NCBI GenBank assembly: GCA_011087605.1
Contig: JAALLE010000043.1
Location: forward strand, 1-32,241
Source: Hyphomicrobiales bacterium
GTDB taxonomy: Bacteria > Pseudomonadota > Alphaproteobacteria > Rhizobiales > Rhizobiaceae
Length of the DNA: 32,241 bases
Direction of reading: 5' to 3'
The number at the start of each line of letters is the position of its first letter. Within the stretch, counting starts at the first letter, position 1. This document shows positions 1-8,055 of this stretch, piece after piece. Under the pieces are notes generated by a model. The model saw only the letters and a program-made list of their open reading frames with translations, was not told the origin of the DNA and searched no databases. A program made the position numbers and the translations under genes.

Positions 1-30
1 AAATTGTCGCACCTAATGGCAGCAGAAATA

Positions 31-48
31 GGGTAGCTGAGTAGTTAC
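31..48 (+). repeat. 18-bp upstream element, copy 1
   Basis: The sequence GGGTAGCTGAGTAGTTAC lies about 97 bases before the crcB start. A copy differing at one base occurs on the opposite strand at 32190-32207, upstream of the giant coiled-coil gene. Similarity continues weakly downstream (AATCAAA then TAAAC or CAAAC). Inside the element GGGTAGCT and GAGTAGTT form an imperfect 8-bp direct repeat. It may be an operator or a dispersed repeat; its function is unknown. Confidence 0.5.
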
Positions 49-144
49 GAAAAATCAAAATAAACCGATCTTGATGTAATTACGATCCGCTCGATATGTG
101 ATCGGACGGTGGCGTCCTGTGTCGCAATCGGTTACATCGCTCTC

Positions 145-522
145 ATGTTGCATGCTTTATTGGTCTTTTTGGGTGGTGGTCTTGGGGCGACGGGAAGATA
201 TCTCGTCGGAATCGCGGCGTTGCGTCAATTCGGCCCCGGATTTCCCTACGGAACGATGATCGTCAATATTGTCGGATCGTTGGTCATGGGACTGCTGATC
301 GGCTGGCTTGTGCGCAAAGGTGGCAGTCAGGAAGTTCGTTTGTTTTTTGCAACCGGACTGCTCGGCGGTTTCACCACCTATTCGGCGTTTTCTCTAGATA
401 TTGCCAATTTGTGGGAACGGGGCGCATTTGCCCATGCATTGAGCTATACGATGGGCACGCTGGTCGCCTGTGTCGCGGCCGTTTTTGTCGGACTTTGGCT
501 CGTTCGTACTCTTTCCGCTTGA
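145..522 (+). CDS. crcB: Fluoride ion channel CrcB/FluC
   Basis: Small inner-membrane protein of about 125 residues that lets fluoride leave the cell; the family works as a dual-topology dimer. The sequence shows the family hallmarks in order: GGGLGATGRY near the N terminus, GTMIVNIVGS in the second membrane segment, and GGFTTYSAFS, the segment that carries pore Phe/Thr residues and the central sodium site. Four hydrophobic segments are visible. I chose the ATG at 145 because MLHALLVFLGG matches the usual family start. A GTG at 109 in the same frame would add 12 atypical residues. No clear Shine-Dalgarno sequence precedes either start. The stop at 520-522 lies 8 bases before the next gene, which suggests one operon. 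I could not recognise a fluoride riboswitch upstream. Confidence 0.93.
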   Translation: MLHALLVFLGGGLGATGRYLVGIAALRQFGPGFPYGTMIVNIVGSLVMGLLIGWLVRKGGSQEVRLFFATGLLGGFTTYSAFSLDIANLWERGAFAHALSYTMGTLVACVAAVFVGLWLVRTLSA

Positions 523-530
523 GGTTGATG

Positions 531-1541
531 ATGGCGCTGACCGGGGTTTCCCAAAAAACAGTCGACGAAGATGAATCCGGCATGCGCCTGGACCGTTGGT
601 TCAAGGCTCATTTTCCTGGGGTCGGTTTTGGCCAATTGCAGAAATTGTTGCGCTCTGGTCAGGTGCGCGTTGATGGCGGCCGCGTTAAAACCGCTTCGCG
701 ACTGGAAGCGGGGCAGGTGGTGCGCATTCCGCCGCTGGATGCCAACAAGGCCGACAAGCCTCGCCATATGACGGCCAATACAATACGCGATCGCCATGAC
801 GCGGATGTGTTGCGGGATATGGTGCTCTACGAAGACAAAAAGGTTCTGGTATTTAACAAGCCGTCAGGGCTGGCGGTGCAGGGTGGTTCCGGTATTTCCC
901 GGTCTGTTGATTCGATGTTGGAGAGCCTGCGGGACAAGAGTGGTCAAAAACCGCGTCTATGCCATCGTCTGGACCGCGACACATCCGGTGTTCTTGTTGT
1001 CGCCAAGACACGGGGAGCGGCGGCGGCTCTGACCAAAAGTTTTAGGCACCGTGATACTGAGAAAACATACTGGGCATTGGTGCGCGGAATTCCACGCCAA
1101 AGGGAAGGGCGCATTTCCACCTATCTGGTGAAAGAACAGGCCGAGGACGGGGACCGGATGCGCGTCGCAAAACACGGCGAACGCCATGCTGATCATGCGG
1201 TTTCATTTTATCGGGTGATTGATTCAAATCCGAGAACTGTGTGCTGGCTGGAGATGAAACCTCATACTGGTCGGACCCATCAATTGCGCGTGCACGCCCA
1301 GCACATTGGTCATCCAATTGTTGGGGATCCTAAATATTTCGATGTGCAGAACTGGGAAATTCCCGGAGGAGTGCAAAAGCGTCTGCACCTTCATGCCCGT
1401 CGCATCAAGATTCCTCATCCAGATGAAGGCATGCCTGATCTTGATGTAACTGCACCCCTGCCGCCGCACATGGTGCAAAGCTGGAACCTGTTTGTATTCG
1501 ACGAAGCGGACGGCCTTATTGAGGAAGACGAATTGAATTGA
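531..1541 (+). CDS. rluC: RluA-family 23S rRNA pseudouridine synthase (RluC-like)
   Basis: Converts uridine to pseudouridine in rRNA; RluC-type enzymes act on 23S rRNA. The 336-residue protein has an N-terminal S4 RNA-binding domain (about residues 10-75; RLDRWFKAHF then LLRSGQVRVDG) followed by the RluA catalytic domain. Motif HRLDRDTSGVLVVAK contains the catalytic aspartate at residue 148, and GRTHQLRVHAQ followed by HPIVGD is the second family motif. ATG codons occur at 528 and 531. GAGG at 521-524 is better spaced for the one at 531. The open frame extends upstream into crcB but is not family-like there. The close spacing to crcB implies translational coupling. Whether the target set is RluC or RluD cannot be told from motifs; RluC is preferred because this gene is usually the neighbour of ATP12 in alphaproteobacteria. 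Confidence 0.88.
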   Translation: MALTGVSQKTVDEDESGMRLDRWFKAHFPGVGFGQLQKLLRSGQVRVDGGRVKTASRLEAGQVVRIPPLDANKADKPRHMTANTIRDRHDADVLRDMVLYEDKKVLVFNKPSGLAVQGGSGISRSVDSMLESLRDKSGQKPRLCHRLDRDTSGVLVVAKTRGAAAALTKSFRHRDTEKTYWALVRGIPRQREGRISTYLVKEQAEDGDRMRVAKHGERHADHAVSFYRVIDSNPRTVCWLEMKPHTGRTHQLRVHAQHIGHPIVGDPKYFDVQNWEIPGGVQKRLHLHARRIKIPHPDEGMPDLDVTAPLPPHMVQSWNLFVFDEADGLIEEDELN

Positions 1542-1622
1542 TAGAAACGTTTTGCGTTTCGAACTTTCAATTTCCGGGCGCCATCCCATATACGATGCGA
1601 CCACGCTGCAGGAGCAACACCC

Positions 1623-2435
1623 ATGGCTGACATTCTTGGCGAACGTGATGACAATGTGCCGGAAACCCCAACGCGTGTTTCTGAACCGTCTCGCAAAAGC
1701 CAATTGCCCAAGCGTTTCTACAAAGATGTGGTGGTTGCTGAAGAGGATGGCCTGCATGTGGTCAAACTTGACGAGCGCCCGGTCAAAACGCCGGGCAAAT
1801 CGCCATTGGGGTCCACCTCCGCTGAAATCGCTCGCACAATGGCTGCCGAATGGCGCGATCAGATTGATGTTATCGACCCCCTGACCATGCCGGTTACCCG
1901 GTTGGTCAACACCGCGATAGACGGCGTGGCCAGTGACTTGCAGGTGGTTCAGGAAGACATCGTGCGTTTTGCCAGCTCCGACATGCTTTGCTACCGGGCT
2001 GACGGCCCAAGCGGACTGGATGACCTTCACCGCGAACACTGGGATCCGTTGATAGACTGGTGCCATGTGGCGTTGGGGGCACGATTTTCGTTGGCGCAGG
2101 GAATTGTTTTTGTTGAACAACCCGCCGAAGCCATGACCGCATTCAATGGCCATGTCGGGCAGATTGTTGATCCGACGGCCTTGGCTGCCTGCCATCTGGT
2201 GACGACCTTGACCGGCTCAGCGATCATCGCGATGGCCGTCTACAAGGGTGAAATTGATCTTGATGAAGCCTGGAAAATTGCCCACGTGGATGAAGATTGG
2301 AACATTTCCCATTGGGGCGAAGATGAGGATGCCAAAGAGCGTCGGGTGGCCCGCTTTGTCGACATGAAGGCGGCCTGCACTTGCATTGCGGCGATCACCT
2401 GGAATTGCCAACCCCGATATGTCGAATTGCAGTGA
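1623..2435 (+). CDS. ATP12-family F1-ATPase assembly chaperone
   Basis: ATP12 chaperones protect the alpha subunit of F1-ATPase until it assembles with the beta subunit; alphaproteobacteria keep a homologue of the mitochondrial protein. The 270-residue product has the family core: KRFYKDVVV near residue 30, LDERPVKTPGKSPL, then MAAEWRDQ and PLTMPVTRLVNTAID, and later DLHREHWDPLIDW. It lacks a signal peptide and membrane segments, which fits a soluble cytoplasmic protein. The ATG is preceded by GGAG at 1611-1614 with 8 bases of spacing. It follows the pseudouridine synthase gene by 81 bases on the same strand and is probably cotranscribed with it. The last 20 residues (CTCIAAITWNCQPRYVELQ) look less family-like than the rest, but I found no better frame. 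Confidence 0.88.
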   Translation: MADILGERDDNVPETPTRVSEPSRKSQLPKRFYKDVVVAEEDGLHVVKLDERPVKTPGKSPLGSTSAEIARTMAAEWRDQIDVIDPLTMPVTRLVNTAIDGVASDLQVVQEDIVRFASSDMLCYRADGPSGLDDLHREHWDPLIDWCHVALGARFSLAQGIVFVEQPAEAMTAFNGHVGQIVDPTALAACHLVTTLTGSAIIAMAVYKGEIDLDEAWKIAHVDEDWNISHWGEDEDAKERRVARFVDMKAACTCIAAITWNCQPRYVELQ

Positions 2436-2488
2436 GCCGTGGCGTGATTTTGCTAGCTGACCGACCGTAAGCTGCCTATCGTGCATCA

Positions 2489-3447
2489 ATGAAAATTACA
2501 CCAGCCCTTCCTGAATCAGGCTCTGATAATCGATCAGACAGCACGGTTGCACGTGGCATGGTGCTGATGATCTTTGCCATGCTGATGCTGCCGCTTATGG
2601 ACGGTATCGCAAAGGTGTTGGCCACAAGCTATGACGTCTCAGCTGGTCAAACCACTTTTGGGCGTTTTCTGGTTCAGGCCTGCTTGTTAGGGCCGATCAT
2701 CGTGGCTGTTTACGGCGTAAAGGCGCTGATCCCCCGCCAATTGCTGGTCAATTTGGTGCGTGGTGGCTTGATGAGCATGGCAGTGATGCTTTTCTTCGCT
2801 ACTTTGCGTTATATGCCGATCGCAGATGCTTTGGCCGTTTTTTTACTGAACCGTTCATCTTGACCATCCTGTCGGTGGTTATATTGAAAGAAAAGGTCGG
2901 ATGGCGTCGTCGCATCGCCGTGGTGATTGGATTTGCCGGGGCCATGTTGATCGTCCAGCCCAGCTACGCGGTCTTTGGACCAGTTTCCCTGCTGCCCATC
3001 TGCACTGCGTTTCTGTTTGCCACTTACTTGATACTGACCCGCCAGATGGCATCCAAAGACAACGCCATGACGATGCAATTTGCCGCCGGAATTGGCGGCG
3101 TCATCACGCTGGCAATTGTTGTGAGCCTGGCGACGGTGTTTGGTGTTGACGACTTTTCATCACCACAGATTCCGGAGTTTGGCATCCGTTGGGTGCTGAT
3201 CTTTGCGATTGGAGCCCTGGCAACTGTTGGGCATTTGATGGTGGTCATGGCCTTTCGTCTAGCCAGTGCCTCCATATTGGCACCTTTCCAGTATCTGGAA
3301 ATCGTCACCGGCACCATTATCGGTTTCTACCTGTTTGGCGACTTCCCAGACGCACTGAAATGGCTTGGCATCTTCATAATTGTTGCCTCGGGCATTTACC
3401 TGTTCGTGCGAGAACGTGCTGCGGCCCAAGAGGATGCCGTCGAATAG
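2489..3447 (+). pseudogene. DMT/EamA family transporter, frameshifted
   Basis: A drug/metabolite-type membrane transporter read in two overlapping frames. The first part (2489-2863) gives residues 1-124 and covers the first membrane segments, ending in ADALAVFLLNRSS. The second part (2860-3447, 195 residues) opens with TILSVVILKEKVGWRRR, the start of the second EamA half. Adding one T to the T7 run at 2838-2844 joins them into ADALAVFFTEPFILTILSVV, which is exactly the family consensus at this point. The repaired protein would have about 319 residues and ten membrane segments, the normal size. The substrate is unknown. The defect could be a sequencing error, a true null mutation, or slippage on the T run. 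The gene converges with frmB, with only 3 bases between stops. Confidence 0.85.
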
Positions 3448-3450
3448 TCG

Positions 3451-4281
3451 TCAAAGCCGTTCTGCGTGCCAGTTGATATGATCCTGCATGAATGTGGAGA
3501 TGAAGAAATACGAGTGGTCGTAGCCGTCTTGCATGCGCATCGTCAGCGGTATTCCGGCATCTTTACATGCCTTTTCGAATATCCATGGGCGAAGGCCGTC
3601 ATCCAAAAATCCGTCAGCGGCACCCTGATCGATCAGAATTTCAGAGTATCGTGCGCCGTTTTCTACCAACAGGGTCGCGTCATAGTCGGCCCAGGCTTGG
3701 GGATTGTCGCCCAGATAGCGTTCAAATGCGCCTGATGACCAGTCAGCTGTGGTCGGTTGTACGATTGGCGCAAAGGCTGAGCAGGACTTGTAAAGGTCGG
3801 GATTCTTCAGAGCCATGGTGAGAGCTCCATGTCCACCCATTGAGTGTCCAAAAATTCCCTGCCGGTCCTTATCGATGTTGAAATTGCCAACCACCAGTTC
3901 CTGCAATTCTTCGAGAATGTAGGAATACATGCGATAGTTTTTTCGCCATGGCTCGCGAATGGCGTCGAGATAAAATCCCGCACCGGATCCGAACTGCCAA
4001 TTGTCGGCATCATCGGGGACCTGATCGCCGCGGGGGCTGGTGTCTGGACAAACCACTGCGATACCGTGCTTTGCCGCATGAGCGCGATATTCTCCCTTGT
4101 CCATAACATTGCTGTGGTTGCAGGTTAGACCGGAGAGATACCATAGCACCGGAACCGGGCCATCTTGTGCCTGAGGAGGCATATAAACTGCAAACGTCAT
4201 GTCGCACTGACACTGTTCGGACTGGTGGGTGTGGACACTCTGGGTGCCAGCAAATGAGCGGGCGGTCGAAACGGTTTCCAT
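3451..4281 (-). CDS. frmB: S-formylglutathione hydrolase
   Basis: Hydrolyses S-formylglutathione to formate and glutathione, the last step of glutathione-dependent formaldehyde detoxification in the cytoplasm. The 276-residue esterase-D-type alpha/beta hydrolase shows GHSMGGHGAL with nucleophile Ser147, the acid Asp223 in DQGAADGFL, and His256 in DGYDHSYFF. The spacing matches the family triad. It also has YLSGLTCNHSN (oxyanion region) and SPRGDQVPDD. A strong ribosome site, TAGGAGC, precedes the ATG and overlaps the TAG stop of the upstream UPF0178 gene, so translation of the two is probably coupled. It is the last gene of the minus-strand operon that also carries frmA. Other names for the same function are fghA and esterase D. 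Confidence 0.95.
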   Translation of the reverse strand: METVSTARSFAGTQSVHTHQSEQCQCDMTFAVYMPPQAQDGPVPVLWYLSGLTCNHSNVMDKGEYRAHAAKHGIAVVCPDTSPRGDQVPDDADNWQFGSGAGFYLDAIREPWRKNYRMYSYILEELQELVVGNFNIDKDRQGIFGHSMGGHGALTMALKNPDLYKSCSAFAPIVQPTTADWSSGAFERYLGDNPQAWADYDATLLVENGARYSEILIDQGAADGFLDDGLRPWIFEKACKDAGIPLTMRMQDGYDHSYFFISTFMQDHINWHAERL

Positions 4282-4292
4282 GAAAATAGCTC

Positions 4293-4754
4293 CTAAGTAT
4301 CAGATTTGCGGCGGTTGATTGCCTGGACAACAAGACGATCGAGCGCCTGCAGAAAATTGGATCGGTCGCGGGGCTCAAAGCCACGGTTATAAGTCTGACT
4401 CTGGGTCGATTCGCGTAAATGCTGTTTTAGATCGCGGACTGCAAGTGCCATGCCGATGGTTTCTTCGGTAAACACTTTGCCCGTCGGGCCGAGTGCAATG
4501 CCATGAGCATCGATAATTCGGGCCGCGAGCGGAATGTCGGATGTGATGACGATGTCGTCCTTGTTGCATCGCTCGGCGATCCAGTCATCAGCTGCATCAG
4601 CCCCGGCGGCGACGACGATTGTTTCGATCATCGGATCGCGGGATGGTCGCATGCCCCCGTTTGAAACGATCTTCACCGGTAAATCGTAACGGCCAGCAAC
4701 CTTGATCGTTTCCTCTTTTACCGGACAGGCATCGGCGTCGATAAATATGATCAT
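4293..4754 (-). CDS. UPF0178/YaiI-family protein (DUF188)
   Basis: A 153-residue protein of the YaiI/YqxD family, with no established function. The family start IFIDADACPVKEE is visible, followed by SNGGMRPSRDP, GADAADDWIAE and DIVITSDIPLAARII, and then GPTGKVFTEETIG. The aspartates in DADACP and in ITSDIPLA resemble the metal site of PIN-like nucleases, so an RNA-related role has been suggested for the family; that part is inference. It lies 21 bases after the second secreted paralogue and 11 bases before frmB, inside the formaldehyde operon. No signal peptide or membrane segment is present. Confidence 0.93.
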   Translation of the reverse strand: MIIFIDADACPVKEETIKVAGRYDLPVKIVSNGGMRPSRDPMIETIVVAAGADAADDWIAERCNKDDIVITSDIPLAARIIDAHGIALGPTGKVFTEETIGMALAVRDLKQHLRESTQSQTYNRGFEPRDRSNFLQALDRLVVQAINRRKSDT

Positions 4755-4775
4755 GTATTTTGCCGGGTTTTGGGG

Positions 4776-5321
4776 TCAAGTCTGTTTGCAGCGTAACAGC
4801 AGTGCGTTTTCGCGAACCATTACAATGGCTGATCCTGAATCGGAGTTTATCTTGCCAATATTGATGATGACTTTGCCACCACTGCCGCTTATTTCATAGA
4901 CGGGTGCACCACTATTCGACCGGCCGACCCTCAAATTTGGATAGCTTCTGATTTGATTATCCGCTGCGGAATATTGCTGGAGACCATCTGCTCCGCGGTA
5001 ATAGACCAGACTTCCAAACAGCATGTCTTTGGGTGGTGTTTTTGGGTCAGCGTCTTTTACGACCTCGGGATTTTGCGCCGCAAGCGGTGCAAGGCAGGAT
5101 TGCCGTGCAGTCTTCCAGTCATCGCTGGTTGGATCCACATTCCACTTAGGCAATATCAACGCCCAGGGGCCAACTACCTGTTCCAGAAAAATTGCTGATT
5201 GCCGAATGGCGGACTGATCCGTCGCATCCCTGGATTGAGCGACGGCGATTGTGCTCCACACAGTGATGGAAATGCTGAGTGCTGCGAATATCTTAATCAT
5301 TGTCTTGGAAAAGTTCATCAT
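4776..5321 (-). CDS. Secreted hypothetical protein, paralogue of its upstream neighbour
   Basis: I do not recognise the family. The 181-residue product starts with two adjacent ATG codons (5321 and 5318), followed by a clear signal peptide (MIKIFAALSISITVWSTIAVAQS, cut into short pieces here: a Lys-containing n-region, a hydrophobic core and an AVA-Q type cleavage site). The mature part has a pattern shared with the gene just upstream: FLEQVVGPW, a single Cys about 25 residues later, LFGSLVYYRGADGLQ, then QIRSYPNL, and a C-terminal VMVRENALLLRC. The two Cys residues could form a disulfide. It is probably periplasmic. Its start overlaps by 29 bases the frame-corrected end of the upstream gene. 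An origin by tandem duplication is likely. Confidence 0.75.
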   Translation of the reverse strand: MMNFSKTMIKIFAALSISITVWSTIAVAQSRDATDQSAIRQSAIFLEQVVGPWALILPKWNVDPTSDDWKTARQSCLAPLAAQNPEVVKDADPKTPPKDMLFGSLVYYRGADGLQQYSAADNQIRSYPNLRVGRSNSGAPVYEISGSGGKVIINIGKINSDSGSAIVMVRENALLLRCKQT

Positions 5322-5432
5322 TCTTCGATGGGCAACGCAGGTAAAATCCAGATTCTTCGATCATAAATCGTGCTTTTGGCAAATTTTCCAACGGCCTTGA
5401 AAATCGAATACGTAATCGCAGGTTCTCGCCAA

Positions 5433-6035
5433 TCAGGGTCCATACAAGCTGAGTGTTCTGCAGTTTCTGGTGGTCAGGTCAGATATCAGGCGAATTTGCC
5501 CGGAATTGATGTCCAGACGCTGCAGACCTTTTTCGGTTCGATAGTACACCAGATCGCCGAAAAGCGCATCAATGTCGGGTAATTCCTGCGCCGCACTTGT
5601 TTCAAATCTCAGTGGCTTGAGAGTTAATTGCTGTAAACAGCGAACTGCGGCCACCCGGATCATGACATCGGAAAGGCCTTTGTTGACCGATGAAACCCGG
5701 GTCCATGCACCCAACAACTGTGCGTCCAACAATTGCGTAGCATCTTCTTTTGCCTGCTTTTCAGGGTCTTCCTCCGCAGACGCATTATCCAGGTCTGTGG
5801 CCGGCGACTTTTTGCGGCGCAACAGGTATCGCGAATCAACCTTTGACCCTTTTGGCAAAGTCACGCTTTTAGTGGTCGTGCCGAATTCGGTTGTCTGCGA
5901 AAGCGCCGGTGATTGCACCAATGAAGATGCAATCAGTATCGCAATCGATGCGGTACAAGCGCATCGATATAAGGATATTGCCTTAGCTGAATCGACCTTA
6001 AAACTCGACAACTGACCGGATCGACTTGCCTTCAT
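5433..6035 (-). CDS. Secreted hypothetical protein, C terminus frameshifted
   Basis: Not a family I recognise. The visible frame encodes 200 residues with a late signal peptide (hydrophobic stretch about residues 26-44, ending PALSQ), a charged linker with RRKK and acidic residues, and a domain matching the downstream gene (LLDAQLLGAWT; a Cys; LFGDLVYYRTEKGLQ; QIRLISDL). It then ends abruptly in NCRTLSLYGP. One extra A in the minus-strand AAA at 5464-5466 would restore the frame to a stop at 5293-5295. The restored tail contains LVWTLIGENLRLRI and ARFMIEESGFYLRC, which aligns with the end of the paralogue (VMVRENALLLRC). The corrected protein would have about 247 residues. The start at 6035 overlaps the end of frmA by 38 bases; a TTG at 6011 is an alternative. 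Confidence 0.7.
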   Translation of the reverse strand: MKASRSGQLSSFKVDSAKAISLYRCACTASIAILIASSLVQSPALSQTTEFGTTTKSVTLPKGSKVDSRYLLRRKKSPATDLDNASAEEDPEKQAKEDATQLLDAQLLGAWTRVSSVNKGLSDVMIRVAAVRCLQQLTLKPLRFETSAAQELPDIDALFGDLVYYRTEKGLQRLDINSGQIRLISDLTTRNCRTLSLYGP

Positions 6036-7110
6036 GCATCAGATCGAAGGCCTTGTTGATGTCTTCCAGTGGCATTTTATGAGTGATCATGGGATCGATC
6101 TGGATTTTGCCATCCATATACCAGTCAACAATTTTTGGAACGTCGGTTCGACCGCGGGCACCGCCAAATGCTGTTCCGCGCCAAGACCTGCCGGTGACCA
6201 GTTGAAAAGGACGGGTTGAAATTTCCTGCCCCGCCCCGGCAACTCCGATAATGATCGATTCACCCCAGCCCTTATGGCAGCATTCCAGTGCAGCACGCAT
6301 GACTTTGGTGTTACCGATACATTCGAAGGAATAGTCCGCGCCGCCATCGGTAATTTCAACCAGATGGTCGACCAGATTATCCTCCCCAACTTCGGAAGGA
6401 TTGACGAAATGGGTCATGCCGAATTTTTCGCCCCATTCCTTTTTGGAATTATTCATATCGACGCCAACGATCTTGTTGGCACCAATCAGACGCAGTCCCT
6501 GCAATACGTTGAGACCGATGCCACCAAGCCCGAAGACAACAGCATTGCAGCCCGGTTCAGCTTTCGCAGTGTTAATGACCGCACCAATGCCGGTGGTGAC
6601 ACCGCACCCGATGTAGCAAATCTTGTCGAAGGGAGCGTCTTCACGGACTTTGGCCAGCGCGATTTCCGGCAATACAGTGAAATTGGCAAATGTCGAGGTG
6701 CCCATGTAATGCATGATCGGCTTGCCATCGAGGGAAAAGCGGCTGGATCCGTCTGGCATTAACCCCTGTCCCTGAGTGGTGCGGATCGCCTGACAGAGGT
6801 TGGTTTTCGGGTGCAGGCAATAATCGCATTCGCGACATTCGGGTGTGTAAAGCGGGATTACGTGATCGCCTTTTTTCAGCGATGTCACATCCGGACCAAC
6901 ATCAACGACGACGCCAGCGCCTTCATGGCCAAGAATTGCTGGAAAAATGCCTTCAGGATCTGCACCGGACAAGGTGAACTCATCGGTGTGGCAAATGCCC
7001 GTGGCTTTGACTTCAACAAGAACTTCGCCTGCTTTCGGCCCTTCCAACTGCACGGTTGCGATTTCAAGTGGTTTGCCTGCTTCAAAGGCAACTGCTGCTC
7101 TAACGTCCAT
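5998..7110 (-). CDS. frmA: S-(hydroxymethyl)glutathione dehydrogenase (class III ADH)
   Basis: Oxidises S-hydroxymethylglutathione to S-formylglutathione with NAD+, the central step of formaldehyde detoxification, and can also reduce S-nitrosoglutathione. The 370-residue zinc enzyme shows catalytic-zinc ligands in ATGICHTD and LGHEGAG, and the structural-zinc set CRECDYCLHPKTNLC with four cysteines. It also has the class III signature around GTSTFANFTVLPEIALAK and the Rossmann motif VFGLGGIGLNV, and its length is typical. The ATG at 7110 is preceded by GGGGAGAG; the same frame is open further upstream, but that extension is not family-like. The VOC gene ends 87 bases upstream, and the first secreted paralogue overlaps the frmA stop. 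Its product is the substrate of FrmB, encoded three genes further on. Confidence 0.97.
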   Translation of the reverse strand: MDVRAAVAFEAGKPLEIATVQLEGPKAGEVLVEVKATGICHTDEFTLSGADPEGIFPAILGHEGAGVVVDVGPDVTSLKKGDHVIPLYTPECRECDYCLHPKTNLCQAIRTTQGQGLMPDGSSRFSLDGKPIMHYMGTSTFANFTVLPEIALAKVREDAPFDKICYIGCGVTTGIGAVINTAKAEPGCNAVVFGLGGIGLNVLQGLRLIGANKIVGVDMNNSKKEWGEKFGMTHFVNPSEVGEDNLVDHLVEITDGGADYSFECIGNTKVMRAALECCHKGWGESIIIGVAGAGQEISTRPFQLVTGRSWRGTAFGGARGRTDVPKIVDWYMDGKIQIDPMITHKMPLEDINKAFDLMHEGKSIRSVVEF

Positions 7111-7197
7111 AATCTCTCCCCGCCAGAATCTACATTTTAGTTGTGGAACTTTGCTATCGTATATCCCGATTGGCAAGCAAAAATGCGCAGCAGGCAA

Positions 7198-7953
7198 TCA
7201 AGGCGACGGATAGGTACCAAGCTTCAATCCGTTTGGTTGGATCGGTTCGGTTAAACCGGACAGCAGGGCATTTCGATATCCGGTGCCATCTGAGAGTGAT
7301 TGTGAAGCCATGCCCAAATCGGATACATGCTGAATCTCAAGCACGGTGTACGGTCTTTGATATAACCATGGCCGGTTTTCAACAGCATGCAGATCGGGGC
7401 AGGGCGGTTGCTCGGATGTGAAAGCAAAGAAATGCAGTGTGAAACCACGTCCTTTCACGATTTGAATAGCCAATGGTTTCATGCCGATGTCTCGGCAAAG
7501 CTTCTGTATGGGGCCGATTTCGGTTGCTCTCAAAGTCAACAGGTTGAAATGCGCTCCACAACCAAAGAGATCAGAATTGACAGGCAATTTCGGCCGGTGC
7601 CCTTCAAACCAATGATCAATTAATTCAATGGTGTAGCCTTCCGGGTCAGTGAAATGTGCCAGATAACCGACATCTTGGAATTGATGAGGTGCCCCCACAT
7701 CGACACCATTTTTTTGCAACTGCTGGCAGGCGAGGTCGATGTTGGGGACGGCCAAGGCGATTTTCCAATAGAGATCATTGGACTTTGGCCGATAGGGCTG
7801 CTCGACTGATACAAAGCGAATTTTGGCTTCAGCGGCATTGTCATAACCGACCGTAAAATTGCCAAAATGGTGCATGCCTAGAATCGAACAATAAAATTCG
7901 CACTGGGCTTTCGGGTCGCGACAACTCAGTTCCAGAAGTTCGATCTTGGGCAT
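7198..7953 (-). CDS. VOC (glyoxalase/bleomycin-resistance) family protein, two domains
   Basis: A 251-residue cytoplasmic protein with two tandem VOC modules. The first (about residues 3-115) has IELLELSCRDPKAQCEFYCSILGM at its start and the family ending DVGYLAHFTDPEGYTIELID. The second (about 125-250) begins AHFNLLTLRATEIGPIQKLC and ends in a beta-rich segment (YTVLEIQHVSDLG). VOC proteins use pairs of such modules to build a metal-dependent active site, as in glyoxalase I, dioxygenases and epimerases. I cannot assign a substrate. GGACGGGG precedes the ATG. It heads the likely operon that includes frmA and frmB, so a role with glutathione adducts or reactive aldehydes is plausible, but that rests only on its position. 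Confidence 0.8.
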   Translation of the reverse strand: MPKIELLELSCRDPKAQCEFYCSILGMHHFGNFTVGYDNAAEAKIRFVSVEQPYRPKSNDLYWKIALAVPNIDLACQQLQKNGVDVGAPHQFQDVGYLAHFTDPEGYTIELIDHWFEGHRPKLPVNSDLFGCGAHFNLLTLRATEIGPIQKLCRDIGMKPLAIQIVKGRGFTLHFFAFTSEQPPCPDLHAVENRPWLYQRPYTVLEIQHVSDLGMASQSLSDGTGYRNALLSGLTEPIQPNGLKLGTYPSP

Positions 7954-7977
7954 GAAGACCCCGTCCTTTCAGCGCAT

Positions 7978-8012
7978 AAAAAAGGGGCGCGTTTGATCAC
8001 AAACAACGCCCC
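7978..8012 (-). terminator. Rho-independent terminator of rne
   Basis: On the minus strand a hairpin is formed by GGGGCG and CGCCCC (7984-7989 with 8007-8012), extended after a small internal loop by GTTTG/CAAAC around an ATCA-type loop. It is followed by six T residues (7978-7983). It starts about 44 bases after the rne stop and lies before the VOC start, so it should separate the rne transcript from the formaldehyde operon. Confidence 0.85.
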
Positions 8013-8055
8013 AAAATTTTGATCCGTCATGCGCCGCATGGCAAACCGCTATACG

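Noticed and set aside
1-144. Fluoride riboswitch before crcB
   Set aside because: I could not fit the conserved pseudoknot elements of the crcB motif to this region.
411-530. N-terminal extension of the pseudouridine synthase into crcB
   Set aside because: The extra residues are out-of-frame crcB sequence; the ATG at 531 has a ribosome site and starts the S4 domain normally.
1224-2195. Long minus-strand open frame (323 residues) opposite the pseudouridine synthase and ATP12 genes
   Set aside because: Composition is unlike a protein (His/Arg/Cys-rich, no recognisable motif), and both plus-strand genes have clear family motifs throughout.
2401-2435. Possible fourth frameshift at the ATP12 C terminus
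   Set aside because: The last residues look unusual, but neither alternative frame gives a better continuation.
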